Positions 1 to 7,147 of a stretch of 16,258 nucleotides of DNA are shown one piece after another. Position 1 is the stretch's first letter. Each line of letters begins with the position of its first letter. The notes beneath the pieces are model-generated. The model ran no database searches. It was given only the letters and a program-made list of their open reading frames with translations, and had not been told where the DNA came from. Location: positions 1 to 16,258 of the forward strand of contig JACCTF010000398.1 of assembly GCA_013812565.1 (NCBI GenBank), written 5' to 3'. Made by a program: the position numbers and the translations under genes. Source of the stretch: Pyrinomonadaceae bacterium. Its GTDB lineage: Bacteria; Acidobacteriota; Blastocatellia; Pyrinomonadales; Pyrinomonadaceae.

Positions 1-1
1 G

Positions 2-733
2 GAGGGTGGCGGAGTCACCACTGATGCTGCCAATCAGGTGGCGGCGCAACTTGCTGAGTTGTTGCGGAGCAATCCCGACGCTTTGAGAGACGTACTCGCT
101 CAGGCGGGGCAGTCAACAGGCTCAGCCTCTGGACAAGTCCATCAACACCCACTCTCGCGCTTCGACAAGCAGAAAGAGAGTCTTGTCAAAGGGCTGGGAA
201 GTTTGGTCGAAGAGGTTCGGCAGATGAACAGAAACCTCAGACGGTCTGAGCAAAGCGGGATTGTACCGTTAGCCGCACAGTACGGCGACGTGGGAGCTGA
301 TCGGATTGAGCAACTCTCCAAATTTTTAAGCGGAAGGAACGTAACCGAACTCGTCGCCGAAGCTGCGAGTTTCGCTCAGCGCAACGCCACTTACCTTGTC
401 CCAGGCGCATTCCTCTTGGGTCTGATGGGCGCCAGGTTCTTGAAAAGCTCCAACCCCATGCAAGCAGAAACTGCCGGATTGCAGAATGGCAGGATAGATG
501 TTGATCTTCCGGTGCCACCACCTCCACTAGCAGGTGACATTACAATGGCGACAGCAGGCGGTGCTATGCACGACAGAACTACGCATGACCGAATACCGCA
601 GCCGGCACAAGCCGATTACACGTCGCAGAAGCAAGATGCCGAAGATGAAGAAAAATCATTCGCTCGGCGAGCTGACCGCGGAATCGGCGAACGAGACGAT
701 CCGACTGGGTTGATAGGCGGTGGCATTCGCTAG
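2..733 (+). CDS. Small membrane protein of the stress/nutrient-deprivation type, 5' end cut by window
   Basis: The frame is open from base 2 with no stop, so the gene very probably starts before the window. A GTG at 38 could start a 231-residue protein, but no Shine-Dalgarno sequence precedes it. Counting from that GTG, residues 1-70 are polar and helical, 80-117 form an amphipathic helix (QYGDVGADRIEQLSKFL), about 118-135 are one membrane segment (YLVPGAFLLGLMGARFL) ending in FLKSS, and the rest is charged and low in complexity. The pattern of an amphipathic helix, a short Gly/Ala-rich membrane segment and RFLKSS is what I recall from small envelope proteins, often called nutrient-deprivation-induced, that sit beside DUF3618 genes and DUF1469 holin-like genes. 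The next gene downstream is DUF3618-like, which supports this. No holin-like gene lies between them, though one could lie upstream. Biochemical function is unknown. Confidence 0.7.
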   Translation, partial: EGGGVTTDAANQVAAQLAELLRSNPDALRDVLAQAGQSTGSASGQVHQHPLSRFDKQKESLVKGLGSLVEEVRQMNRNLRRSEQSGIVPLAAQYGDVGADRIEQLSKFLSGRNVTELVAEAASFAQRNATYLVPGAFLLGLMGARFLKSSNPMQAETAGLQNGRIDVDLPVPPPPLAGDITMATAGGAMHDRTTHDRIPQPAQADYTSQKQDAEDEEKSFARRADRGIGERDDPTGLIGGGIR

Positions 734-824
734 TTCTAGCTTCGGTGATCATCGAGCTTGGGCACCACATTGTGGCTCGCAGCTCTCTTGGTCGTAAGAG
801 TCACGTCAGATGATGGTAACGCTC

Positions 825-841
825 AAGGAGGTGGAGCGATG
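825..841 (+). promoter_or_regulatory. Strong ribosome binding site that sets the start of the DUF3618-like gene
   Basis: AAGGAGGTG at 825-833 is a near-perfect Shine-Dalgarno sequence, and the ATG at 839-841 follows the GGAGG core by 7 nt. The same frame stays open back to a TTG at 758, but the 27 residues this would add are not conserved-looking and have no ribosome binding site. The start is therefore placed at 839. Confidence 0.85.
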
Positions 842-1963
842 TGTGAAAAATTAGATGAAATGAGTTGGGTCAGAGTGTTGAGTGATGCCAAACCGAACGC
901 TGAAGAAAACAGCCGTGTGTCCGCAGACACGATCACCCCAAGTGAAGGTCTGGGGACACGAGCGGCAGTCGAAGGGGCGGCGGATGATCAGAAGCAGATG
1001 CGTTCGCAAATCGAGCAGACCCGCACCGAAGTGAGCAAAACAATTTACACTTCTCATGGGAAGTTTACCCCCGAGCGTCTCACAGAGCAGGCGCACAAGG
1101 AGCAGGCCGGGGACCTCATGGAGCACAAAAAAGAAGAGCTCGGAGAGGCGATCCCAGAGACAATCAAAACGGCGGAAGATGCTGTTTATAAAGCTACAAC
1201 AGGAAAGGCAGGAAACGTTATGCAGAATGTAGATAAACCGATAAACCGAGTCACTGAGCCAACGGTCGGGAAAGTGTCAGAGACGGCGGGCGTGGCGGCA
1301 CAGCCGATACCAGCACAACCCATGCCGATGCCAGTACAGTCGATGTCAGCACCGCCGATGCCGACCGCTCCCACCACTTCTAGGGAGACGGGTTCATACG
1401 TTGTGGACACTGTTCGGCAGAACCCTCTGCCGGCGGCGTTAATGGGGCTGGGCCTCAGTTGGCTTCTCATGAACATGTATCAAGGTCGAAAGCGCTCGGT
1501 CGGTTATAAGACAGGCCGTAGTGTGGACGAGCCGATGTCGTCGAGAGAGAGCGGGCCGTCGCAGCAGCCGCCGATAGTGTTGCCGACGCAGAGTACGGTG
1601 GGCGACATTTTGGGGGATGCGCAGGAGTTCGCCAGCAGTGTCGCGAGCCGGACGCAGGACCAGGTGAGCACCCTCGCGAGCCGGGTTCAGCACGGGGTGC
1701 GCTGGGTGGGCCATCAGTACCAGCAGTCACTACTGGAGAACCCGCTTGCAGCCGGCGCCGCCGCCCTAACGCTGGGGTCCGCCATCGGCTTGGCGCTGCC
1801 TTCGACGCAGGCAGAGGACAAGTTGATGGGTAAAGCGCACGAAGACCTTATGCGGAAGGTTGATGAAGCGACACACGGCACAGTACAGAAGGTGCGAGAT
1901 GTGGCTGGAGAAGCTGGGCGCGCGGCACGGAGGGAAGCTGAGTACCAGGGGCTGACCGGGTAA
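839..1963 (+). CDS. DUF3618-like membrane protein
   Basis: The protein has 374 residues from the ATG at 839. Residues about 52-92 resemble DUF3618: QIEQTRTEVSKTI followed by KFTPERLTEQAHKE, matching the family pattern of IExTRxEL followed by LSPxRLxxEA. Residues 152-180 are a Pro/Met-rich stretch. Two membrane segments follow, at about 195-213 and 301-320. Each begins with NPL plus Ala/Gly (QNPLPAALMGLGLSWLL and ENPLAAGAAALTLGSAIGLA), so the C-terminal half looks internally duplicated. A helical stretch with QDQVSTLASRVQ lies between them, and the tail is charged and helical. DUF3618 proteins are small inner-membrane proteins of unknown function, often encoded beside holin-like and stress-envelope genes. 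The gene lies 105 bp after the preceding membrane-protein gene and is followed by a terminator, so the two probably form the end of one operon. The family assignment is from pattern recognition only. Confidence 0.75.
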   Translation: MCEKLDEMSWVRVLSDAKPNAEENSRVSADTITPSEGLGTRAAVEGAADDQKQMRSQIEQTRTEVSKTIYTSHGKFTPERLTEQAHKEQAGDLMEHKKEELGEAIPETIKTAEDAVYKATTGKAGNVMQNVDKPINRVTEPTVGKVSETAGVAAQPIPAQPMPMPVQSMSAPPMPTAPTTSRETGSYVVDTVRQNPLPAALMGLGLSWLLMNMYQGRKRSVGYKTGRSVDEPMSSRESGPSQQPPIVLPTQSTVGDILGDAQEFASSVASRTQDQVSTLASRVQHGVRWVGHQYQQSLLENPLAAGAAALTLGSAIGLALPSTQAEDKLMGKAHEDLMRKVDEATHGTVQKVRDVAGEAGRAARREAEYQGLTG

Positions 1964-2019
1964 TTCAGTTGCACAAAGTGCTCGGCTCTTGGATGCTCTT
2001 CTAAAGAGTAAGTCTGCAG

Positions 2020-2072
2020 AAAGCAGCATCATGCCAGACACCGGCTGAACTCGGTACACATGATGCTGCTTT
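2020..2072 (+). terminator. Rho-independent terminator after the DUF3618-like gene
   Basis: A 14-bp perfect inverted repeat, AAAGCAGCATCATG (2020-2033) and CATGATGCTGCTTT (2059-2072), ends in TTTT (2070-2073). The 25-nt loop can form a small inner stem, ACCG (2040-2043) with CGGT (2052-2055). It lies 57 nt after the stop at 1963 and just before the promoter-like sequence of the next gene. Confidence 0.75.
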
Positions 2073-2076
2073 TGTC

Positions 2077-2106
2077 TTGACCTATGTACTTGTCGCTCCG
2101 GATAAG
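2077..2106 (+). promoter_or_regulatory. Possible sigma70-type promoter of the pseudokinase gene
   Basis: TTGACC at 2077-2082 and GATAAG at 2101-2106 are separated by 18 nt. The -35 matches 5 of 6 consensus bases and the -10 matches 4 of 6. It follows the terminator at 2020-2072 directly. Transcription would begin at about 2112-2114, only about 10 nt before the ATG at 2122, and no Shine-Dalgarno sequence is seen, so the message would be nearly leaderless. Confidence 0.4.
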
Positions 2107-2121
2107 CGTTGAACGACTTTT

Positions 2122-3618
2122 ATGAAAACTTGTCCCACCTGTAAGCGTTGTTACGAAGACATGACCTCCGTTTGCGTCGAGGACCAGGCGGCGCTCGTGA
2201 TGGAACGACCGGGCACGTGTCTGCTCGTCGGTACATATCGACTCGAATGTTTGCTCGGGCACGGTGATAAAGGAACTGCATATGAAGCCACGGATATGGA
2301 CCTCAATTCACCCGTTATCGCCGTTGAACTTCACGGGACGAAGGTGATTGACGACCCGCAGGAGCTGCAGCGCTTTCACCATGAAGCGCGTCAGGCGGCT
2401 CGCGCCGGTGGTCAAGATGTCGCCGAAATGTACGACTACGGCCCTCTGCCTAACGGCGGGGCTTACATTGTGATGGAGCGAATTAAAAGAGATTCGCCGC
2501 AAGAAGGTTCAAGCGCCAAGTCAACTTTGATCGCTTCGCCAGCAATTGAGGAGTCGATTGCGCCGCCGAACAATTATGGGCGTCCGACAAGTGAAACTGC
2601 CCACGTCCAATCGGAAGCAACCACGGTGGAGAACACGGAAGATGACACAATTACGTTCCCGCTTCGTGCTCGGGCAGAGAGCGACGCTGAGGCAGGACCT
2701 ACGGACGAAGAGACGCTCACGTTTCCCGCTCTTAAAACTAATAGCCGCCGTGATGCAGTAGACACCGCCACGTTGGCAGTCCCCTCCCATAAGGTACCCA
2801 TACCGCAGGAGCTTAACTTAGCGTCCCCATCACCGTCGCCACCGCCACCGTTGCCGCCGGTGGTGAGGACGCCCACGCCCTCCACTAACTCAGACAGGAG
2901 CGCGCAACTGGCTTCACCAATCGTTGTGGAAGTTCCGGGCGAAAGTCCTCAACGTAAACGTCTCCGCCCGCTCGTCTATCTGGGGCTGGCCGCCGCGGTC
3001 GCTCTCACCTCTGCCGCAGTTTGGCTTGCCTTCAACAATGAACGGGCATCTTTACCGAGCACACCCGTCGCTTCTGTAACGTCGCCGACGCAGCAGGCTC
3101 CAACGACCTCTCTGCCGACGACCATTCCTTCTGCGGCAGAACAGATCGCACCATCTTCGACAGGGCCAGCATCTTCCGCAATCACCGTCGCAAACAATCC
3201 GCCACCCGTGATGAAGACCAGACGGCGTGCGGCGGTCGCTCCGGCAAGAAATCCGCGTGTGGTTCTCGGCCAAGCACTTAACGATTGGATCACCGCAACC
3301 ACCCAGCGCGATATAGAGTGGCAGATGTCTTTTTACGCGCCAGTGCTTACTACCTACTACCGCCAGAGCGACGTTCCGCAAGATTTCGTGCGCGAGGAAA
3401 AAGCCCGTATCTTCGCAGAAGCACCGGCAAATGAACCGCGTCTGCTCGGCGAGCCGCAGATTACCTTTAGTGACAGGGGGCGCGTCGCCACGATGCGCGT
3501 TCGCATCAGCAACCTTACTGAAGGTGGAGGGCAGAACCGTCCCGGTGGGGTCATACGGGAACTGCGCTGGCGGAAAACGGACGAAGGCTGGAAGATCTTC
3601 AGCGAGCGCGATCTGTAG
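2122..3618 (+). CDS. Membrane-anchored pseudokinase (N-lobe only) with Cys-rich header and NTF2/SnoaL-like C-terminal domain
   Basis: The protein has 498 residues. Residues 4-18 carry C4, C7, C10 and C18 (CPTCKRC...C), a short zinc-ribbon-like header. Residues 38-120 read as a protein-kinase N-lobe: a glycine loop GHGDKGTAYEA at 46-56, the beta-3 strand IAVEL where the ATP-binding Lys is Glu (E69), an alpha-C-like segment with E88, and a hinge-like YIVMER. It then stops: there is no HRD, DFG or APE motif and no C-lobe. Residues 125-280 are low in complexity, rich in Pro, Ser and Thr, with three acidic-Thr motifs (DDTITFP 174-180, EETLTFP 196-202, DTATLAVP 214-221). One membrane helix spans about 283-304. 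A second low-complexity linker follows, and residues 382-498 look like an NTF2/SnoaL (DUF4440-type) alpha+beta domain (LNDWITATTQRDIEWQMSFYAP...ELRWRKTDEGWKIFSERDL). It cannot be a catalytic kinase as read. A sensor or scaffold role is inferred. The 3' end overlaps the convergent active kinase gene by 20 bp. Confidence 0.75.
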   Translation: MKTCPTCKRCYEDMTSVCVEDQAALVMERPGTCLLVGTYRLECLLGHGDKGTAYEATDMDLNSPVIAVELHGTKVIDDPQELQRFHHEARQAARAGGQDVAEMYDYGPLPNGGAYIVMERIKRDSPQEGSSAKSTLIASPAIEESIAPPNNYGRPTSETAHVQSEATTVENTEDDTITFPLRARAESDAEAGPTDEETLTFPALKTNSRRDAVDTATLAVPSHKVPIPQELNLASPSPSPPPPLPPVVRTPTPSTNSDRSAQLASPIVVEVPGESPQRKRLRPLVYLGLAAAVALTSAAVWLAFNNERASLPSTPVASVTSPTQQAPTTSLPTTIPSAAEQIAPSSTGPASSAITVANNPPPVMKTRRRAAVAPARNPRVVLGQALNDWITATTQRDIEWQMSFYAPVLTTYYRQSDVPQDFVREEKARIFAEAPANEPRLLGEPQITFSDRGRVATMRVRISNLTEGGGQNRPGGVIRELRWRKTDEGWKIFSERDL

Positions 3619-4498
3619 GTACGATTGTTACCTCGTCGTCCGGTTCCTCCCGCATGGCAGGCTGGTGTTCATTCGTTCCGCTCTGCAGACTCGCGCGCAT
3701 GGCGGACGCGCTTGCGGGACGCTCCGCAGGCTTCAGCCTTAATGCCTGCATGAGAACTGAAGCGAGCCGGGCGGGGGCTTTAGGAGTAATTTCCAAGATT
3801 GGCGGTAGAGGGTCTTTCTCATTGTTGAAGAACGCGGCGGCGCGCGTTAACGCATCCAACGGGTGGTTTCCGGTCAGGAGGTGATACAACGTCGCGGCTA
3901 AAGCGTAAAGATCGCTTCGCGGAGTGGTTGTCGAGCCTTGGATTTGTTCGAGAGGCGCATAGTGCAGAGAGTACCCGGGAACAGTTATATCGCCCGCTAC
4001 CGTCACCATCTCGCCGGCAGAGCCTTTAGCAAGTCCGAAGTCCAGTAAAACAGCTTTACCCTTTTGATTGAGCTTCAAATTCGCCGGCTTGATGTCCTTG
4101 TGAATGATAGGCGGAACGTTTGTGTGCAGATACTCCAGGACGTCCAGCAGATCATTCGCCCAGTACAGAACTTGAGCGACAGTAAACGGCCGCTTGCGCT
4201 TCCGCAGCATCTTTCCGAGGTCGTCGCCAGGAAGGAAATCCATGACAAGGTACTGCCCGTCGCCCTCACTGAAGTGATCGATCACGCGCGGGATCAAGGG
4301 ATGGTTCAGATTGGCAAGGAGGCGCGCCTCACGTTCGAACGCCCGCTTGAGATCATCCGTCTTAACGCGGCTCTCTTTCAACGCGACGCGACGCTTGAGG
4401 CGCTGGTCGGTAGCTTCATAGACAGCACCCATACCACCCCGTCCAAGTTCTTGGATGAGACGGTAACGATTCTGTAAAAGAGTATCAGCGACTAACAT
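3599..4498 (-). CDS. Serine/threonine protein kinase, PknB/Hanks type
   Basis: The protein has 299 residues, with the start ATG at 4498-4496 preceded by AGAAGG. Kinase motifs are complete and in order: glycine loop GRGGMGAVY (19-27), Lys41 in VALKE, alpha-C Glu57, catalytic loop HKDIKPANLKL (133-143; HKD in place of HRD), DFG (153-155), the P+1 region as YAPLEQ in place of the usual YAPPEQ, and SDLYALAATLYHLLTG. It transfers phosphate from ATP to Ser/Thr of proteins. There is no membrane helix and no sensor domain; after about residue 265 there is only a short acidic tail ending in DDEVTIVPTDRAR, so the enzyme is probably cytosolic. The tail motif DDEVTIVP resembles Thr motifs in the linker of the convergent pseudokinase, which makes that protein a candidate partner. 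The catalytic loop lacks the Arg of RD kinases, so activation-loop control may differ. Identification as an active kinase is firm; substrate and regulation are unknown. Confidence 0.93.
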   Translation of the reverse strand: MLVADTLLQNRYRLIQELGRGGMGAVYEATDQRLKRRVALKESRVKTDDLKRAFEREARLLANLNHPLIPRVIDHFSEGDGQYLVMDFLPGDDLGKMLRKRKRPFTVAQVLYWANDLLDVLEYLHTNVPPIIHKDIKPANLKLNQKGKAVLLDFGLAKGSAGEMVTVAGDITVPGYSLHYAPLEQIQGSTTTPRSDLYALAATLYHLLTGNHPLDALTRAAAFFNNEKDPLPPILEITPKAPARLASVLMQALRLKPAERPASASAMRASLQSGTNEHQPAMREEPDDEVTIVPTDRAR

Positions 4499-4873
4499 AA
4501 GACCTTCTCAACATTCAGAGCCGTTGTTGGTATTAGGCTTCCTGTAAGGTGCCTGTACGTTTGACTTACACCCGGTTGAGTATTTCGAGAGTCAGCGGTC
4601 CACGGCGACACGGCTCAAAGCCAACGAACTTTGGCTGAAACCTTACCACATAAAGAAAGCAACCGGCTGAACATAAATGACGTGAGTTCGAGGTAAGCGA
4701 GTCCACCAGCCTGCGCTGGTTTAACCTGCGTGAGCTGGCGACAGTGCTTCTTGTGTAAGTCTTATTTCCTTTATCCTTTCGAAGAAACTCGCTTCCCGGT
4801 TCGGCAAGCACGGTACTTCCGGTTATAATCCCCGATCGAAGCTTTTATCGTCAGTATCAAAGGATTTGAAGCA
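4499..4873. other. Divergent intergenic region between kinase and VOC genes
   Basis: These 375 bp hold no convincing gene. The longest open frame on the minus strand (4566-4811) has no family-like content. Seen here are TATAAT at 4824-4829, a good -10 box for the VOC gene 45 nt downstream but with no clear -35, and two small hairpins: AGCCAA/TTGGCT (4619-4636) and ACCAGC/GCTGGT (4705-4720). A ribosome binding site for the kinase gene (AGAAGG, minus strand) lies just right of 4498. Divergent promoters are expected, but only the -10 is visible. Confidence 0.5.
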
Positions 4874-5287
4874 ATGCAGCAACAAACAGAAAAGCGTTTT
4901 GCAGCCGTGATGGATCACATCGCCGTCAACTCCGAAGATATTGGGCGCGACGTTGATGAATATCAACGAATTGGTTTTCACGTCGAATCGCTTTATGAGG
5001 ACTGGGCGATGCTGCGCGACGGGCGTGGCTTCGGCATCGCGCTCCTCGGTCCCGGCTCGAAACATCCGCCGCACTTTGGTCTGCGCGTCGAGACGCACGA
5101 AGCGCTTGAGGAAGCAGCGGGGCAGGAGAATCGTCCGATCAAAGAGCACCGCGACCGCTCTCTATCCTTTTACACAAAGGGCATCGGCGGCAACGTCGTT
5201 GAGGTTGTTTACTATCCGCCTGAGCTCGGCGGGCGAGACGAAGAATCACAGTCAAGCACGGCGCAAACCTTCGAACGGCGTGCGTAA
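4874..5287 (+). CDS. VOC (glyoxalase/dioxygenase superfamily) metalloprotein
   Basis: The protein has 137 residues, with AGGA at 4861-4864 ahead of the ATG. The fold signature of the vicinal-oxygen-chelate family is visible: MDHIAVNSEDIGRDVDEYQRIGF at the start (one beta-alpha unit), HFGLRVE in the middle and NVVEVVYYP at the end. The likely metal ligands are H15, H67 and E110. The chain is one VOC module pair, of usual length. Family members include lyases, dioxygenases, epimerases and resistance proteins that bind a divalent metal; sequence alone does not tell which substrate this one uses. The tail after residue 117 is polar and probably disordered. The gene is transcribed toward tatA, 156 bp downstream, and could share a transcript with it, but I see no functional link. 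Confidence 0.8.
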   Translation: MQQQTEKRFAAVMDHIAVNSEDIGRDVDEYQRIGFHVESLYEDWAMLRDGRGFGIALLGPGSKHPPHFGLRVETHEALEEAAGQENRPIKEHRDRSLSFYTKGIGGNVVEVVYYPPELGGRDEESQSSTAQTFERRA

Positions 5288-5443
5288 CTCTCCTCTTACC
5301 GAAGGTCAACTTCACGGCAGACATTACTTTAGATGTTCTTGACCGGCTAAAAAAGCGACAGTTCTTCCAATTCATTCAACGTGCCTCAATCCAAACTTTA
5401 ACCAAGCCCCACAAAGGCTCTTCGAGAAAGCAGGTTACAAAAA

Positions 5444-5881
5444 ATGTTCTTCTTATTTGTCGGTCCTTTAGGGGCAACGGAACTAATGGTGATTCTGGTT
5501 GTCGCGCTCATCATTTTTGGCCCGCGCAAGCTGCCGGAATTGGGTCGCTCGCTTGGTAAGGCCCTCGGCGAGTTTAAGCGCACCTCCGAAGACTTCAAAC
5601 GAACGTGGGAGACGGAGGTTGACCTAGAACGTATTGAGCGCGAAAAGCGCACGGAACAGGCGGCGCTGCCGGAAGATAACTATTATTCTTCAAACCAACT
5701 GTCTTCCACATCTTCCACAGAAGATCTGCCCATAGAAGATCCGCCCGTGGTAGCGCGCCTTCCCGAAGGCACGGTAGAGGCACACACCACACAAACTCCT
5801 GTCGTTGCAACGATAATCGCGGATGCTCCAGCAGCAACCGAGAAAGAGGAGCGGCTGCCGGGAGCGCCCCGGCCCGAATAG
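5444..5881 (+). CDS. tatA: Twin-arginine translocase subunit TatA/TatE family
   Basis: The protein has 145 residues, with AGCAGG ahead of the ATG. It shows the TatA pattern: a short periplasmic N-terminus, one membrane helix at about 11-26 (ATELMVILVVALIIFG) with E13 near its start, the FGP hinge (F25-G26-P27), then an amphipathic helix (KLPELGRSLGKALGEFKRTSEDFKR). TatA oligomers form the passage through which the Tat system exports folded proteins carrying an RR signal. The protein is longer than most TatA (about 60-90 residues): after residue 65 an acidic, Pro/Thr-rich tail of about 80 residues follows, a length more like TatB. No separate tatB lies in the window, so this protein may serve both roles, an inference. 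It is followed one base later by tatC. Confidence 0.93.
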   Translation: MFFLFVGPLGATELMVILVVALIIFGPRKLPELGRSLGKALGEFKRTSEDFKRTWETEVDLERIEREKRTEQAALPEDNYYSSNQLSSTSSTEDLPIEDPPVVARLPEGTVEAHTTQTPVVATIIADAPAATEKEERLPGAPRPE

Positions 5882-5882
5882 C

Positions 5883-6950
5883 ATGGCTTCAACCTTTCCG
5901 GAAACAACAGTGGATAAGAAGGATGATGAAGAACTGGGCACCCAGATGTCCTTTCTCGATCATCTAGAGGAGCTTCGTAAGCGCCTTATCCGCTCGATTG
6001 CCTTTGTCTTTGTCGCCCTTCTCTTCTGCTGGTTCGTCTCCGACCGCATCTATAATTTTCTTTCAATCCCGGTTCGACAAGCGCTTGCCAATGCGCAACA
6101 GCGTGAGCTTCCGCTCGGTGGAGTCACTGGCCGCGAAACCACTCTGCCGCTTAGCTCTTTGAAGGAAGGCGAGACAGCCCGTTACGCTTTCGATAAAGCG
6201 ACTAAGTTCGGAGCCAGTGTGATTCCAGAGGCGACATCCGTTCAAGCAATCATTGCCAAAGACATAGAAGGCCGCCCCGGACTGTTCACTAACGAGCCGC
6301 TCATTGCCGGAGCAATAGTGATTCCAAAGGGAGTCCGGCTTCCCATCGAGCTTGATGCGCAGCCGGGGGCGCTGGTCGGCCGCGACGAGCAATTGATTGT
6401 CACCACCGTACAAGAATCTTTTTCGCTTTACGTTAAAGTCGCGCTTTACGCGGCCGTGTGTTTGTCCGTGCCGTTTCTGCTGTGGCAAGTATGGGCGTTT
6501 GTCTCCCCCGGTCTCTATCCGCATGAGCGCGGTTATGCGCTGCCGTTCGTCCTGCTTTCAACCATCTCCTTTGTGATTGGCGCAAGCTTCGCCTACTACG
6601 TTCTTTTCCCGCGCGCTGCCGCTTATCTGCTCGGCATCGGGAAAGATTTCCGCTTGATGCTGCGAGCGACCGACTACTTCGACTTTATTATTCTCATCAT
6701 GCTGGCGATGGGTTTGGTGTTTCAGATGCCCGCGATCACCTATATCCTGTCGCGCATCGGACTTGTCAACGCCGGCTTGCTGCTGCGCATTTGGAAGACT
6801 TCTCTGGTTGTAATTCTCGTCGCGGCGGCAGTGCTTTCGCCGACCAGCGACATACCGAACATGATGCTTTTCGCCCTGCCGATGGTGCTGCTCTATGGCA
6901 TCTCCATCTTTATCGCATGGATATTTGCTAGACCGCGGACGAAGGAATAG
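5883..6950 (+). CDS. tatC: Twin-arginine translocase subunit TatC with an enlarged first periplasmic loop
   Basis: The start is set at the ATG at 5883, one base after the tatA stop, giving 355 residues; an earlier in-frame ATG at 5823 would lie inside tatA, and an alternative ATG at 5946 begins the canonical MSFLDHLEELRKRL. TatC is the multi-span receptor that binds the RR signal peptide of Tat substrates. Seen are TM1 (about 36-58), the conserved ESFSLYVKVALYAA stretch, LWQVWAFVSPGLYPHERG (203-217), AYYVLFPRAAAYLL, a TM4 region with VFQMPAI (Q at the site of E. coli E170), and the C-terminal LSPTSDIPNMMLFALPMVLLYGI. Ordinary TatC is about 250 residues. The excess is about 100 residues (71-169) between TM1 and TM2, plus about 20 residues at the N-terminus. 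The insert is soluble in character and should face the periplasm. The gene is co-transcribed with tatA. Confidence 0.94.
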   Translation: MASTFPETTVDKKDDEELGTQMSFLDHLEELRKRLIRSIAFVFVALLFCWFVSDRIYNFLSIPVRQALANAQQRELPLGGVTGRETTLPLSSLKEGETARYAFDKATKFGASVIPEATSVQAIIAKDIEGRPGLFTNEPLIAGAIVIPKGVRLPIELDAQPGALVGRDEQLIVTTVQESFSLYVKVALYAAVCLSVPFLLWQVWAFVSPGLYPHERGYALPFVLLSTISFVIGASFAYYVLFPRAAAYLLGIGKDFRLMLRATDYFDFIILIMLAMGLVFQMPAITYILSRIGLVNAGLLLRIWKTSLVVILVAAAVLSPTSDIPNMMLFALPMVLLYGISIFIAWIFARPRTKE

Positions 6951-6989
6951 AGCCTTTTGAAGACAACCGGAAAGCCGTTGCGCCGCATC

Positions 6990-7019
6990 TTGACTTCATT
7001 CTGCACTGGAATCTAGAAT
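6990..7019 (+). promoter_or_regulatory. Probable sigma70-type promoter of the GWxTD gene
   Basis: TTGACT (6990-6995) and TAGAAT (7014-7019) are separated by 18 nt; each matches 5 of 6 consensus bases. It lies 40 bp after the tatC stop. A start near 7026 would leave a leader of about 165 nt before the gene at 7190. Confidence 0.55.
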
Positions 7020-7061
7020 TTCCGCTAAAGATTTCAGGTGATATTGTAGGCAATCTCGAAG

Positions 7062-7147
7062 GAAGAGGTCGCAACTGCCGGCATCGCCTCTTCGGTAAAC
7101 CTCAATCAATAACGTCGATGGCTCGCCGCTTCTACAATGCGGTGAGT
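7062..7147 (+). other. Two hairpins in the leader of the GWxTD gene
   Basis: GAAGAGG (7062-7068) pairs with CCTCTTC (7087-7093). CTCGCCGC (7122-7129) pairs with GCGGTGAG (7139-7146) with one G-U pair. Neither has a following U tract, so they are not obvious terminators. They match no riboswitch class that I recognise and may be chance structures or a leader control element. Confidence 0.3.

Noticed and set aside
758..838. TTG start extending the DUF3618-like protein by 27 residues
   Set aside because: No ribosome binding site precedes 758, while AAGGAGGTG lies at ideal distance before the ATG at 839.
4566..4811. Minus-strand open frame of 81 codons between kinase and VOC genes
   Set aside because: No family resemblance, odd composition and no ribosome binding site; more likely chance in a promoter region.
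5288..5443. Possible small gene or promoter between the VOC gene and tatA
   Set aside because: A TTGACC is present near 5340 but no -10 at a proper distance; reading frames show nothing family-like.
5823..5882. Earlier ATG for tatC inside tatA
   Set aside because: It would overlap tatA by 59 bp and add residues unlike TatC; the ATG at 5883 lies one base after the tatA stop.
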